A stretch of DNA of 64,000 bases, taken from the NCBI GenBank assembly GCA_003427395.1, contig BFEA01000006.1:6138580-6202579 (forward strand), read 5' to 3'. The DNA is from Chara braunii (lineage: Eukaryota > Streptophyta > Charophyceae > Charales > Characeae). The notes under the pieces are model-generated. The model had not been told where the DNA came from, did not search any database, and worked only from the letters and a program-made list of their open reading frames with translations. This document shows, in pieces, positions 11,881-22,080 of this stretch (the stretch's first letter is position 1; the number at the start of each line of letters is the position of its first letter). The position numbers were made by a program, and so were the translations under genes.

Positions 11881-12240
11881 TCTGTCTCTTCTTGCATGTG
11901 TTTGCCCATTTGTTCGTGTCTGCTATGTCTGTACCAGACCCTGTTCTGTCAATGTATATTCCGTTTTACTGTATGTTTGTCTGTGTCCATGTGTCTGTGT
12001 GTTTGCTTGTCTATCAGCCTGTAATGATCTGTTTGTCTGTTTATGTTTTTTGTCTGTCTGTTTGGCTGTCTGTATGACCATCTGCTTTTTATCTGTTATT
12101 GTCCGTATTCGTCTGTCTGTCTTCTTTCTCTCTTTCTTGTTTTCCTTCTTCTTCTTCGTCCTCTATCTCTTCCCCCTCCCCTTCTTCTCTTTCTCCTCCC
12201 CCTCTCGCTTCCTTATTTTCCTTCTTTTTCCTTCCTCCCA
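11880..12240. repeat. TGTCTG-rich then pyrimidine-rich tract
   Basis: Degenerate TGTC/TGTT tetranucleotide-like repeats (11880-12120) grade into a CT-rich stretch (12120-12240). A similar TGTCTG-rich tract occupies 13730-14190. The Cys/Val/Leu ORFs through them are compositional. Confidence 0.7.
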
Positions 12241-12333
12241 ACACCCGGTAAGGTATCGCTATTCATAGCCAATCTGGTCGTAATTGAGATACAGTGGGGC
12301 AGACGCATTTGCAGAAAAGACAAATGACAACAG

Positions 12334-12351
12334 ATGATAATAATAATAGTA

Positions 12352-12407
<56 letters not shown>
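12334..12407. repeat. (AAT)n microsatellite split by a transposon
   Basis: AAT tract ending exactly where the hAT-like element begins. It resumes at 13155-13205 after the element. Confidence 0.9.
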
Positions 12408-13154
12408 CAGGGTTACCGGCGTTCGGGACGGGCCGAACGCCCGAACCCGAACGCCCGAACGTACGGGACCCCTTCGAGAGGCGTTCGGCCGTTCGGGCCG
12501 AACGCGGACCAAAAAAAAAAAAAAAAAAAACGTTTTCAAAAAATTTCGAAAACCAACTATGTTATGGAGAAACATAAACTAAACAACATTTGCCTGGGCA
12601 CTACATCCAGATTCTTTACCAAATTTGAATTAAAAATCCGATACAGAAAATAAACACTATGATAAAAATAAGAAAAAATAGATAGAGAATTAAAATGAGT
12701 GAGTGTGCCAGCACCTTTTCGACACCGCCATCTTTGACGATTTTTAATTATTTTTTGGCATTGAAAAATACCCTGAAAATTTACAGATATGTAGATTGCA
12801 TAATCAATAACTCATTAAAAAATTTTCAAAAATAAATAAAATTGTTTTAGGCCCCGAAATAAAGTGAAAACAAAAAGTCAAAAGTGAAAAAAAGCAAAAT
12901 AGTGAGTGGGCGAGCACATTTTGACACCCCCATCTTTTACAATTTTTAATGTTTTTTTGGCTTAGCGGAATGGCTTCAAAATTTATAGGCGTGTAGGTTA
13001 CATCATAGAGAACTCACAAAAACAAATTCAGAAAAAAAACTTATTTTTACGCCACGAAATAGTTTTTGGCAGGGGCCGAACTTGGAGGTGTTCGGCCCCC
13101 GAATGCGACCCCAAACGCCCGAACGTTCGGGGGCCAGCCCGTCAGGTAACCCTG
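12408..13154. mobile_element. Nonautonomous hAT-like element in AAT tract
   Basis: A 747-bp element with terminal inverted repeats CAGGGTTACC (12408-12417) and GGTAACCCTG (13145-13154). It is flanked by the 8-bp direct repeat ATAATAAT (12400-12407 and 13155-13162). CAGGG-type ends and 8-bp duplications are typical of hAT transposons, although the duplication is weak evidence inside a microsatellite. Both ends continue into GC-rich, CGAACG-rich subterminal repeats. The AT-rich interior holds two diverged direct copies of about 200 bp (near 12698 and 12901, both GTGAGTG-G-GAGCAC). There is no transposase, so it must depend on an enzyme made elsewhere. Confidence 0.75.
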
Positions 13155-13165
13155 ATAATAATAAC

Positions 13166-13203
<38 letters not shown>

Positions 13204-13319
13204 TAACACAATAACACGACGACGAATGTATACAAGCTAGCTTTCTGGTCCGACGTGGTCATGTCGGGGCGGGTCATATTTCTGGGGTGATGGTGCCTCC
13301 CTTCCCCCTACCTGTTTCT

Positions 13320-13710
13320 TCACATAAGCAATAGCGAATTCTAGAGAACCAAGCAGCATCATACATATTATGAAATCAGACAGTCGTAACCCTAAATTAA
13401 AAGCAGGATTGCGTCACGATTTCCACCAAATAAGAGCACAGCAAAAACTCACAAGTGACAACGTGCGAGTAGTCCCATCACCATCGACAACGAACCAAAT
13501 GTTGATATCCTATCTGGCGCTCGACACCCAGACTACAGATGGCAGATCATATCTATTCTACTATCTACGATGACGTCAACAGTTCCTGAAATACTAGCAG
13601 ACCTCAGACAATGTCGTCGCCTCAAGCACCAGGTATGTCCCTCGCATCACTCACAACCTCGTTCCCCAACACACAAATACCACATGCACCCAAGACCATC
13701 GCGCACCCAT
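13320..13710 (+). repeat. Repeat C, copy 1 (exon-like end)
   Basis: Aligns with 14312-14694. Shared words include ATAGCGAATT, ATAAGAGCAC, CCTATCTGGCGCTCG, CCAGACTAC, GACGTCA, CTCAAGCACCAGGTA and GCACCCAAGACCA. The CAG/GTATGT word at the end resembles a splice donor. I could not find a frame free of stops and conserved in both copies, so I do not call an exon. Confidence 0.65.
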
Positions 13711-13729
13711 CCACCCTACTTTCTTTCTC

Positions 13730-14190
13730 TCTCCATATGTCTATCTTTCTGATTGTCTATCTCCTTCTGCCTGTGCTTGTTTGTCTGACTGTATGTCTAT
13801 TGTATCCATGCCTGTTTTGTTTACTGCCTATCTGATTTTGTTTGTTTTGTTTGCGTCTGTATGTCTGCTTGTTTGTTTCGTCTGTATCGGTCTGTCTGAC
13901 CATATGTGTCTATTTGATTGGATAATCGTGCCCGCTTGATCGACGGACTGCGCATATTTGATCATTCGCTTGTCTGCGCCTGTCTACCTGCTTGTCAATC
14001 AGACTACTGGTTCCTCCGTCGTCCGTGCGTGCTGTTTTTGCCTATGTTCGTTTGTTGTTCGACTGCCCGTTTGTACGTATTTTCGTCTTGTTTAATTGAA
14101 TGTTCTTGTTTTGATTGTGTCAGGCTGTTTGTCTGTTCGTGTCGGACGATTTCTGTTTGTCCATCCGTTTGTGTCCACCTCTCTCCCCCC
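13730..14190. repeat. TGTCTG-rich tract
   Basis: Degenerate TGTCTG/TGTTTG repeats, like those at 11880-12120. Several short Cys-rich ORFs here are compositional artefacts. Confidence 0.7.
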
Positions 14191-14311
14191 TGTGAACACA
14201 ACACATTGGTCGATGTGCGCCATGTTGAGATCACAACATGGGGAGCCCGGTAGTCGTGACAGTAATAATATTAGTAACAATATTAACATGGAATAATTGC
14301 AAGAAAGATGA

Positions 14312-14694
14312 ACAATAGCGAATTTCAGAAATCAAACAGCATCACCCATATGAGACCACATTGTTGTATCCTCGTATCAAAAGCCGAATTTCATCACGAG
14401 TTTTACCATATAAGAGCACGACATCGTTCATCAGTGACTGTCTGCGAACTTTCCCTTCATCATCAACAATGAACCAATCTTGACATCCTATCTGGCGCTC
14501 GGCGCCCAGACTACGAATGACAGATCCTATCCATCCTATCTATAAACGCAGTTGGTGACGTCAGCAATTCCCCTAAGTACGGGCGGATCTCGACCAATGC
14601 CGATCGTCTCAAGCACCAGGTAAGCCTCTCGTACTTCTCACCAACCTTGATCCCTCATACAGATGCCACGTGCACCCAAGACCACCACACGCCC
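14312..14694 (+). repeat. Repeat C, copy 2
   Basis: Second copy of 13320-13710, starting about 980 bp downstream, again ending CTCAAGCACCAGGTAAGC. A third, more diverged relative covers about 14900-15180, where an AC-CCAATGTCAGGTGTGT word occupies the equivalent position. Confidence 0.65.
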
Positions 14695-14717
14695 CAGTAA
14701 ATTTAATTTTGCATTGA

Positions 14718-14786
14718 TAATAATAATAAGAGCAAACAATGACAATAATAATTATAATAACGATAATAATAATAATATATAATAAT
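14718..14786. repeat. (AAT)n microsatellite, imperfect
   Basis: Imperfect AAT/ATA tract between repeat C copy 2 and its third relative. Confidence 0.85.
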
Positions 14787-15193
14787 GACAATATTCAGAT
14801 CGCATAATTACTTCGAAAACCAGATCGTATCTCAGTGTCCAGAAAGCAGTGTTGCACCCTTATGACATTACTGGAGAAACATAACACTGAAAGCCAATGT
14901 TAATGGGATCTAACTCTTGTCTCCACCTACATATGTATCCTGGCCCTTCTTCCTACTTGGTCTTCAGCGCCCTGACTACGATCACTCAACTCCTACCAGC
15001 CTACGAATCAACAATGCAACTATTGACTTCAGTGGCCCAACCGAAGTTCTTGACAATGTCGATCCATGCGGGCCAACGCCAATGTCAGGTGTGTGTCCTC
15101 ACATCATCATCTCCATTCATACCACAACGCCCTCATTTCCTCCGTTCTCTACCTTAGTCGTAATCAGGCATTCCCCTGACTAACCTAAAACAC

Positions 15194-15228
15194 GGTAGTA
15201 ATAATAGTAATAATAATAATAATAACAA

Positions 15229-15273
<45 letters not shown>
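15194..15273. repeat. (AAT)n microsatellite
   Basis: About 80 bp of AAT repeats with two interruptions, closing the repeat C series. Confidence 0.93.
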
Positions 15274-15384
15274 TTATAGGCTATCTTTCTTGTTCGATAA
15301 GGTCGTGTCGTGGGGGTGTGTTGTAATCGGGGTCAGTGGTCGTTGCTCCTCACGCCAAGCAGATTGTTGTTTCACCCACTCTCT

Positions 15385-16030
15385 CTTACACACACACACA
15401 CACACAAACACACGCTCACTAATAACAATCCCTCGGGCAAGCGGGGCGAAAGCTCGATAATGACCAAGTGCGAGTGGCAGTGTACACTCCCACGTTATAA
15501 TGGGAGGTTTATTCGATTTGGTTCTCCCTTTAGATGGGAGTATCACGAGATTAACTGCGATACACTCCCTCAATCGCACATACATACACATACACTAATC
15601 ACATACGCACACGTGCACACACACACACGTGCCCGCATAAACTAGCGGTAGATTCATGAGAACATACCTCATCCTATCGATGGTAGGTAACGTGAGGTTC
15701 ACTGCGCGATTCACTCGCACACACACACACGCATACATACACATTCCTTCAGACACATCCATTAAGGCGATCCCACTAGCGAACCAGGGTGGAGGCATGC
15801 CAACGGGTTAGCGCATGTGGCGATGTTTATTTCCACGTTGTAGTAGAAGATTCATTCGATTTCGCTCCTTCATACCGATGGAAGTAACGCAGGGCTTGCC
15901 GCGTGTTTTGTTTACACCCATCCTCACACACACACTGACATTCACATACATGCATACCCCGTGATAAAGTATAGTTCCTCGATGTAGGGCTAGATTCATT
16001 AGATTTTATTTTAACCCTTGACCGAGGTAG
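15385..16030 (+). repeat. 190-bp degenerate tandem repeat with CA tracts
   Basis: Three to four diverged units each contain an imperfect (CA)n tract (near 15388, 15617, 15718, 15926), a TTCATTCGATTT or TTTATTCGATTT word and a small hairpin. Copy 1 has CTCCCA/TGGGAG (15487-15492, 15501-15506) and CTCCC/GGGAG (15524-15528, 15536-15540). Copy 2 has ACCTCA/TGAGGT (15666-15671, 15693-15698) and copy 3 CTTC/GAAG near 15868. Stems differ between copies, as in the hairpin arrays, but the case is weaker. No gene is seen. Confidence 0.5.
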
Positions 16031-16700
16031 TATGTAGTATACAGTTAGTCATGGGTTTGGGGACTTGCCAGTTGCCTCTCTATAGCTCCTTCGTCGTCGT
16101 CGTAGCCGTTTGTAGTTGCTCGATGTCGTCGTTGGACCGCCCCTGTACTCCAAACTCAAGGTCCAAATCTCCTCGTGCGGGGCATGGCCATCATCAATCA
16201 GGAGGTACGTCTTCCTTTCTCCTTCCTCTCCTCCTCCCTCTTCTTCCCCTCCTTCTTTCTCCTCTCCCTCCTTCTCCTTTTCTCGCAAGCCGCACTTAAC
16301 CTACGCTATCCTCTCGTCTGCTGCCCTCGTTTGCACGTCTTGTGCGTCTGGCCGCGCCTTCCTTCTCTTTTCTTCTGCGCATCAACTCCGCCTGCTAACG
16401 CGTGTTTTTCTCTTCCCTCGTGCTACTTATCGCTCTCTCTACTCCCCTCCCTACTATGGAGTACGTCACGCCTCTCAACCACTGCACACTGCCCTGCCCG
16501 CGGCAAGACTTGGTTGGGTTGTGATCGCGGCGGGCGCTTACTGTTGGCCACTCTCGAATGAATCCGCCCCAATACTGGGGGAAGATCCATTAAGGTACTA
16601 CTTGTGGCAAGTAAATTGCAAAAACAAAGAGATAAATAATAATAATAATAATAATAGACAAAAACAAAAATGAAAAATAAAACACGGAGGTTAACCGTCA
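16030..16700. other. No recognisable gene; pyrimidine-rich
   Basis: A 185-codon ORF at 16116-16673 runs through pyrimidine-rich sequence, is Ser/Pro/Leu-rich and ends in an AAT tract (16636-16657). No domain is visible and I do not call a gene. Confidence 0.4.
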
Positions 16701-16739
16701 CAACCTGCCAAGTGTCGGTGTACTATATTCTAACCTACT

Positions 16740-16960
16740 AACTGTAACTCACCCCTAATATGGAGGTCGCGGGTTCGAGCCCAAGCTCACGAAGCCCAGG
16801 CGAAAAATAGGGGAACTCCTTTGTCAAAAAGGAGCTAGCTCAGGGGTCAGGTGGATTCGTTCCCTGTACCCCGTGCTTGACAATCTCACACCTAAACCTA
16901 TTGAGCTAGCTCCCACTTTGAGTAGGAGGGGAGCAACTCAGTAGTATCGAAACTCGATCC
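16740..16960. repeat. Possible tRNA-related repeat with CTAGC hairpins
   Basis: GGTCGCGGGTTCGAGCCC (about 16766-16783) fits a tRNA B-box and T-arm. Downstream lies the hairpin CTCCTTT/AAAGGAG (16816-16822, 16828-16834) followed by CTAGCTC, then an inverted relative at about 16903-16937 (GAGCTAGCTCCC..GGGGAGCAACTC). Flanks match the hairpin at 239-262. A degenerate tRNA-derived SINE is the most likely explanation, but no A box is clear. Confidence 0.45.
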
Positions 16961-17735
16961 GACCAGTGGCCTGAGCCCATCTTTCAATTTTTGTGGGTGT
17001 GTATGCTTGTCGGTCTGTGTGCCTGTCTGAGTGCTTGTCGGCTTGATTGCAAGTGTGTCCCGTAAGGTCACAGTGTGACCGTGATACTGAAAGTTGTAGT
17101 GGGAAGAATATTCATGTAGCGAGTAGGTCGGTACCTCACCATTTAGAGGTAGACGCGCCGGTTACTCGAGGTCGAGCAGAAGAAGACAAAAATTGGCATT
17201 TTTAGAGGCTCAATACCAGTAGTCGCCACTTGGTGCATAGACAATACATATCCATAGGTTGTCCCGGCCTCAATGGTCGAGGAATTTGCTTTACGACACC
17301 ATGCCGAAAATTCTTATTCTTCACTCCTGACCACCCTTGGTATGGTACCCGACGTAGGTACTGTGTCGAATGCAGATTCATGAGCAAATACCCTTGTAAG
17401 GGTGTTTGCTCCGACAACGTTGTCTCAACGTCCGAATCATCAGAAAAACTTAGACTTGCGAAATCCAGACTTGCAACAGACTGACCTTGCAAAACTCGGA
17501 CTTGCAAGAAAAACTCAAACTACGAAAAACTCAGATTTACGTTTGGCGGCCCAAATGATTCAGATGGCCATGTAACTCCACAAACCCTTTGTCTATACCC
17601 TACTGATAACCCTCCTAAAGTTTGGCCAGATTCTATCTATGTTTGCCCATACTTACTTTTTTTCGGGCATCGCCCAAGGCTCTAAGCGAACAGTTCGGGG
17701 AAATCAATTTTTCGTTTTTGTGGGAAAATTGACTC
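16960..17735. other. No recognisable gene
   Basis: ORFs on both strands at about 17202-17507 are mutual shadows with no domain. No other signal is seen. Confidence 0.45.
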
Positions 17736-17737
17736 AG

Positions 17738-17866
17738 ATGGTCTGGCGGTTTTGCAAACTATGTTGCAAAATGGTCTGGCGGTTTTGCAAACTATGTTGC
17801 AAAATGGTCTGGCGGTTTTGCAAACTATGTTGCAAGATGGTCCGGCGGTTTTGCAAACTATGTATA
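17738..17866 (+). repeat. 33-bp tandem repeat, four copies
   Basis: Four near-identical 33-bp units start at 17738, 17771, 17804 and 17837 (ATGGTCTGGCGG...). The unit length keeps an 11-residue repeat in frame, but the ORF has no other support. Confidence 0.9.
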
Positions 17867-17869
17867 TAT

Positions 17870-18364
17870 GCCTAGGATATGGGGCCTGTTCAGTCTCACC
17901 CCCAATATCCTCTATTTGGCGGAGGTGGTTCTTTGCAGCCGGGGCTGCAAAGGCCCGTCGTCTATTTCAGTTCGGTCTTCCCCTCGGGACTCGGAAAACG
18001 GTTTCTCAGCAGCAGCAACAGTAAACGGCTTGGCCAGGCATCAGCAACAACAACACCTGTCTTATTATCAATAGGAGCAGCAACAACTATATTTTCCTAT
18101 CTACTTCCCCTCCTCCCCGCATTCAAGTAGAGCACGGGGGGAGTGACGTGGTGTTCAAATAAAGCATGGCAGGGGGGAGGGTTAAAACGTCATTCAAATA
18201 GAACATATGAGGGTGGCCACCACAGATACACAACATTTTCATCTTGTACATACAACGATGTCATTAGAATGAGCAAAGGTTGAAGTTTGTTGTCTATTCC
18301 CAAAAGAAAAGACAGACGCATCATTGAGGGAAAGTGAGCGAAACTCACTTTCAAGCTTGAACAC
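17870..18364. other. No recognisable gene
   Basis: This intergenic stretch precedes the end of a gypsy relic and could include its terminal repeat, but I found no second copy to prove that. Confidence 0.35.
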
Positions 18365-20528
18365 TCAAAATAAAAAGTGACGTTTCACAAAGTCAAACAC
18401 CTTCTCTCGTTTTCTTTTTGTACATTTTTTGAAGCTTTCTCCTCTCTCGTAGGTACACGTCTTAGGTTCTTCTTTAGGTTTTACGAGCTTTTTTTCAACC
18501 TTTTCTTTTCCCTTGTCCTTCCTCATATTCGGACGGGGCTTGTCTAACCTTTCTCCTCGCTTCTTAAACACCTTTAAACGCTCGCCAAACACCAACTCTT
18601 TCCATCTAGCCCCATCTAGCTCCTCAAGCAAGTAAGCCCCTCCTTTCAGTCTTTTGACCACGCGGTAAGGTCCCATCATCCTATTTGCCAGTTTTTTTTA
18701 CCATGTTCTCTCTAGAGCGGAATCGTAAAGTAAAACTAAACTTTCGGTGGGTATACCTTCTTGCCTAACTCGGAGGTTTTTATCTCACCTCTCCATGTCT
18801 TTTTCCCTTTGAACTTGCAGTCTATCTACAACGTCCATGGTACTATCCTCGAGCGTCTCAGTTGTCTGCCTAACTTGATGCCCAGTAATTGTTCCCTAGT
18901 CGATACCGCTTCTCAATCAGCCTTCGTGCACGAGTCCATATGGAACTTTATGGGCAAAGGGCAGTGTCTTTCGAAACATAGGGTGTAGGGCGGGTAACCA
19001 GTGGTAGTTCGGACAGTAACGTTATCCACCCAGACTGCGAATCTTTAGATACTTCGGTCACTTCTTCTTTTTCCTCACACACCATTTCGCGAGCACGTTC
19101 ACTAAGGATTGATGTCCCCTTTCAACATGAGCATTGATCTGAGGGTGGTATGCCGTAGACAACGACACCCGGATCCTTGCCCTCTGGAGCAAGGTTTGGA
19201 CTTCCTTAGCCGTAAACTCTGATCCTTTATCCATTACAATCTTCCCGACACATCCGTATCGGGTGATATACTCTGTCAGAAACTCACTGACCACCTTTTC
19301 CGTCTTCTGGCGTAGCGTCCATGCTTCCACGAACCCAGTCAGGTCATTCTTGATATCCATGATGTAATTCATTCCTCCCTCTCCCTTAGGCATCTTAACC
19401 AGGTCCATATGAACCTTCTGCCCTACCGGAGTCGGATAAAAAGGAAACAACGACTCCTTGTATTTTAGTACCACTCTCTTTTGGTACTCCACGCATGTTT
19501 GGCGGTAGCGCTTTACATCTCTATATAGGTCGTCCCACTATTAGATATTCCTAACCTTCTCAAAAGTCTCTTTCACTCATTTATGGTCTCCAACGATTCC
19601 ATAGTGGAGCTCAACAATTATTTCTTTTTGCGGTCCCCCTCGTCGCACACTACCCTCATTGCCATATCGTTCTTAGGTGGCCTGTTGAAAAGGTGATATG
19701 CCTTAAAGCAGTACTGTTGAGCCTCCTTTCTGGGTTTATCATCAACCTTTGTTTCCCCTAGGAGATATAACCCTATTTGGTGGTACTTACCGGTATAATG
19801 GCTCTCCAGAAACAGAATGGCGTCATTAGTGATAGGCTTCATTCTCACTGAGCCTATTTCCATTCGCAGGAACTCGTCGACCCCTCCTGGCGACCCCAAG
19901 CACCCTTCCTCTAACGTAATTCGTGACAACCCATCTGGTACCGCATTCTTGGCCCCAACTTGAAATATGCCCTCAACTACGTAGTCAGACATCCTTATGT
20001 GCATAAGTCAACTGGTTATCGTAAGATCCATCAAGGATAAGTCATTTTGTAATATGGCGACCACCACTATAGGATCGACTCGCAAGACAAATTTTCGCCC
20101 ATAGATATAGTGTTTGAAGACGTTAAGGCAATGTAACACCCCCATGACCTATTTCTTAAATTGAGAATAGTTCCTCTCGATGGTGTTCAACGTTTTACTC
20201 TCGAATCTGAGAGGCCTCTCCTTACCGCTAAAATCCTTATGAGTCAAGACCCCTCCTCCAGATGTCGGTCCCACGTCAGTACAAACCACGAATGGTTTGT
20301 TCCCCTCATATTCAAAGTAAGGGACTCTAAGGACCTGCTCCCTTCCTTAAACTCATCTTTCAGAATTTTTACCGTGTCTACTTGATTGCTCGTCCACTTC
20401 CACTCTACTCCTTTACGCAATAATTTTCTTAAGGGTTATGTTTCTGCCGCGTATCCTTTTATAAAGTTCTTCCAGCTTTGAGGGGTCCGGCCGCCTGCTG
20501 TTCTTATCGGAAATGTAACCTAATATTT
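18365..20528 (-). pseudogene. Ty3/gypsy pol relic (RNase H, integrase)
   Basis: This is the 3' half of a gypsy-type polyprotein, read on the minus strand from about 20480 to 18365 in several broken frames. It begins with an RNase H region (about 20330-20160, with TDVGPTSGGGVLTHKD and LRFESKTLNTIERNYSQFK). VGAKNAVPDGLSR (about 19960) follows, the usual RNase H/connection end. The integrase core is at 19492-19058, with HMDLVKMPKG, VMDKGSEF and YHPQINAHVERGHQSL covering the DDE positions. The C-terminal MMGPYRVVKRLKGGAYLLEEL (18679 onward) is the usual post-integrase segment. Gag, protease and most of RT are missing. It resembles the element at 52-58 kb, so both are probably one lineage. The foldback at 20533 abuts its truncated side. 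Confidence 0.85.
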
Positions 20529-20532
20529 TGAT

Positions 20533-20962
20533 AATCCCGATCTTGTTTACTCCCGGATCGCTCCGATCCACACTCAGTGCCTAGGCCAAACAGGGGTTCA
20601 GATGGGGCAAGTCTCACAGAAACTTCGACTTCGGCCCATGAAATTTTGCTCTGGTCTCGATATCGTTACGCCTCTCGTGAAGCCAAAGTCCAAATTCAGT
20701 CCAGACATCAGTCGCCCCTCGCATAGAAGGTGGTTCTGATTCCAATCAGAACAATCAGAACCACCTTCTATGCGAGGGGCGACTGATGTGTGGACTGAAT
20801 TTGGATTACGGTTTCGCAAAAGGCGTAACTATACCAAGATGAGAGCAAAATTTAATGGGCCCAAGTCAAAGTTTTTGTGAGACTTGCCCCGTTTGAGCCC
20901 CTGTTTGACCTAGGCACTGAACGTGGATCGGAGCGGTCCAGGAGTAAACTAGATCGGGATTT
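20533..20962. mobile_element. 430-bp foldback (long inverted repeat)
   Basis: Two arms of about 210 bp are near-perfect reverse complements about a centre at 20747. The left arm starts AATCCCGATCTTGTTTACTCC and the right arm ends GAGTAAACTAGATCGGGATT. The inner arms match almost base for base, for example CAGTCGCCCCTCGCATAGAA against its complement. Outer arms have a few mismatches and small indels. There is no ORF. This is the structure of a foldback or MITE-type DNA element; I could not identify a target-site duplication. Confidence 0.85.
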
Positions 20963-21104
20963 TTCTTCTGCCACAGTTGGACCGGAACTTAAGGCTGAGC
21001 GTGCAAGGGCCAGAAGGACCCTCCTCCAACATTATCAGACAAAGATTGGTTGGACTCAGATTGGATTGTCGCGCGGAAGGGCAGGACGGGGAACGGACTG
21101 GAAT
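20963..21104. other. Spacer between foldback and plastid fragment
   Basis: Ordinary sequence with no feature. It becomes AT-rich only at the plastid-derived segment. Confidence 0.4.
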
Positions 21105-21309
21105 TTAATAAGCTAATCCCATACTACGAGTTGTTTCAGATTCAAGATATACTCTAAGTAAAAAGTCTGTTGGACACGCAAATTCACATCGTTTACAACC
21201 AGCACAATCTTCGGTTTTAAGAGTTGAAGCAATTTGTTTGGCTTTGCATCCATGCCAACGAATCATTTCTAAAACATTTATAGGACAATCTCTGACACAT
21301 TGTGTACAA
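21105..21309 (-). pseudogene. psaC: Plastid-derived psaC fragment (NUPT)
   Basis: Residues read from the minus strand match the photosystem I iron-sulfur protein PsaC from its second cysteine to the C-terminus. [16 protein letters not shown] is the first [4Fe-4S] motif without its first Cys, and [15 protein letters not shown] is the second; the end is [10 protein letters not shown] followed by TAA. PsaC is normally 81 residues and binds clusters FA and FB on the stromal side of photosystem I. Here the first dozen residues are replaced by unrelated sequence, so the first cluster-binding Cys is absent. One codon is missing after TDFL, and several conserved residues differ ([13 protein letters not shown]). 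The surroundings are nuclear repeats, so this is a dead nuclear insertion of plastid DNA rather than a working gene. Confidence 0.88.
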
Positions 21310-21495
21310 CTGATTAATTTACAAAAAATAAATAAATTCAAAAAAGGAAAAATAAAAAAATATACAACTTGGAAATTATATTATTTACTATTCTCGAAAT
21401 GTAAATCGAGATTTTTGAAAAAACATTCATTAAATCCATATTGTAGAGATGCTTTCCATTTTATTTTAAAACGACAAATCACAAATTCATTTTAA
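21310..21495. other. AT-rich segment, possibly plastid-derived
   Basis: This directly adjoins the psaC fragment and is strongly AT-rich. On the plus strand it reads a basic, Lys-rich peptide ending KRQITNSF. The composition would suit plastid DNA transferred together with psaC, but I do not recognise the peptide as a plastid gene. The AT bias ends abruptly near 21495. Confidence 0.4.
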
Positions 21496-22080
21496 CTTGA
21501 AGGGGGCCGAATAGTCAAGGTAGACCTGGAGCTCTGGCCCTAATGGGCTCGTGACGCCACTTTGATATGGAGAGTTTTTGCACAGTGTCATGGGAGAGGC
21601 CGGTCAAGTATCGACACCACCCCATTGGTCGTGGGATCCGTCGGAGATTGCTAGTCAGAAGTATAAGAACTCGGACGATTTTTTCAGATTCTGACATTTA
21701 CCCTATTTTAGAGGTTGGCAATAGCAAGGCATGTCTTATTCTTCTAGACTAAATAAAACACTCACTTTATTTCTTCGAGCAGTTTGACTTTGGTTTTCTT
21801 GTCGTTGTAAGTCCGCTTGTATGACTAATTTCACTTATGGTGTTAACAAAGTTGAACTTTTGCAGATTACAGGAGCCGCGGACAACCCTCTCGTGGGTGA
21901 CAGACACGGAGCAGATTGCAGGGTTGGCCCGGCGTGCCGGCAGTAGCCATTTACCGGTCGAGACCTGGTAGTGAAGGGTTGTCATCTAGTTGTCATCTGA
22001 CTTTAAAGTGGAAATGTTTAATTGAGCCGCGGACCAATTGGAAGGGAGATAGGTATATATGTTAGCTATGTTGAAGCGGG
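21496..22080. other. No recognisable gene
   Basis: Moderate GC and short ORFs only. It lies between the plastid-derived segment and the LINE relic. Confidence 0.4.

Noticed and set aside
21105-21341. Working psaC gene or plastid contig
   Set aside because: The first cluster cysteine and N-terminus are missing, a codon is deleted and the flanks are nuclear repeats.
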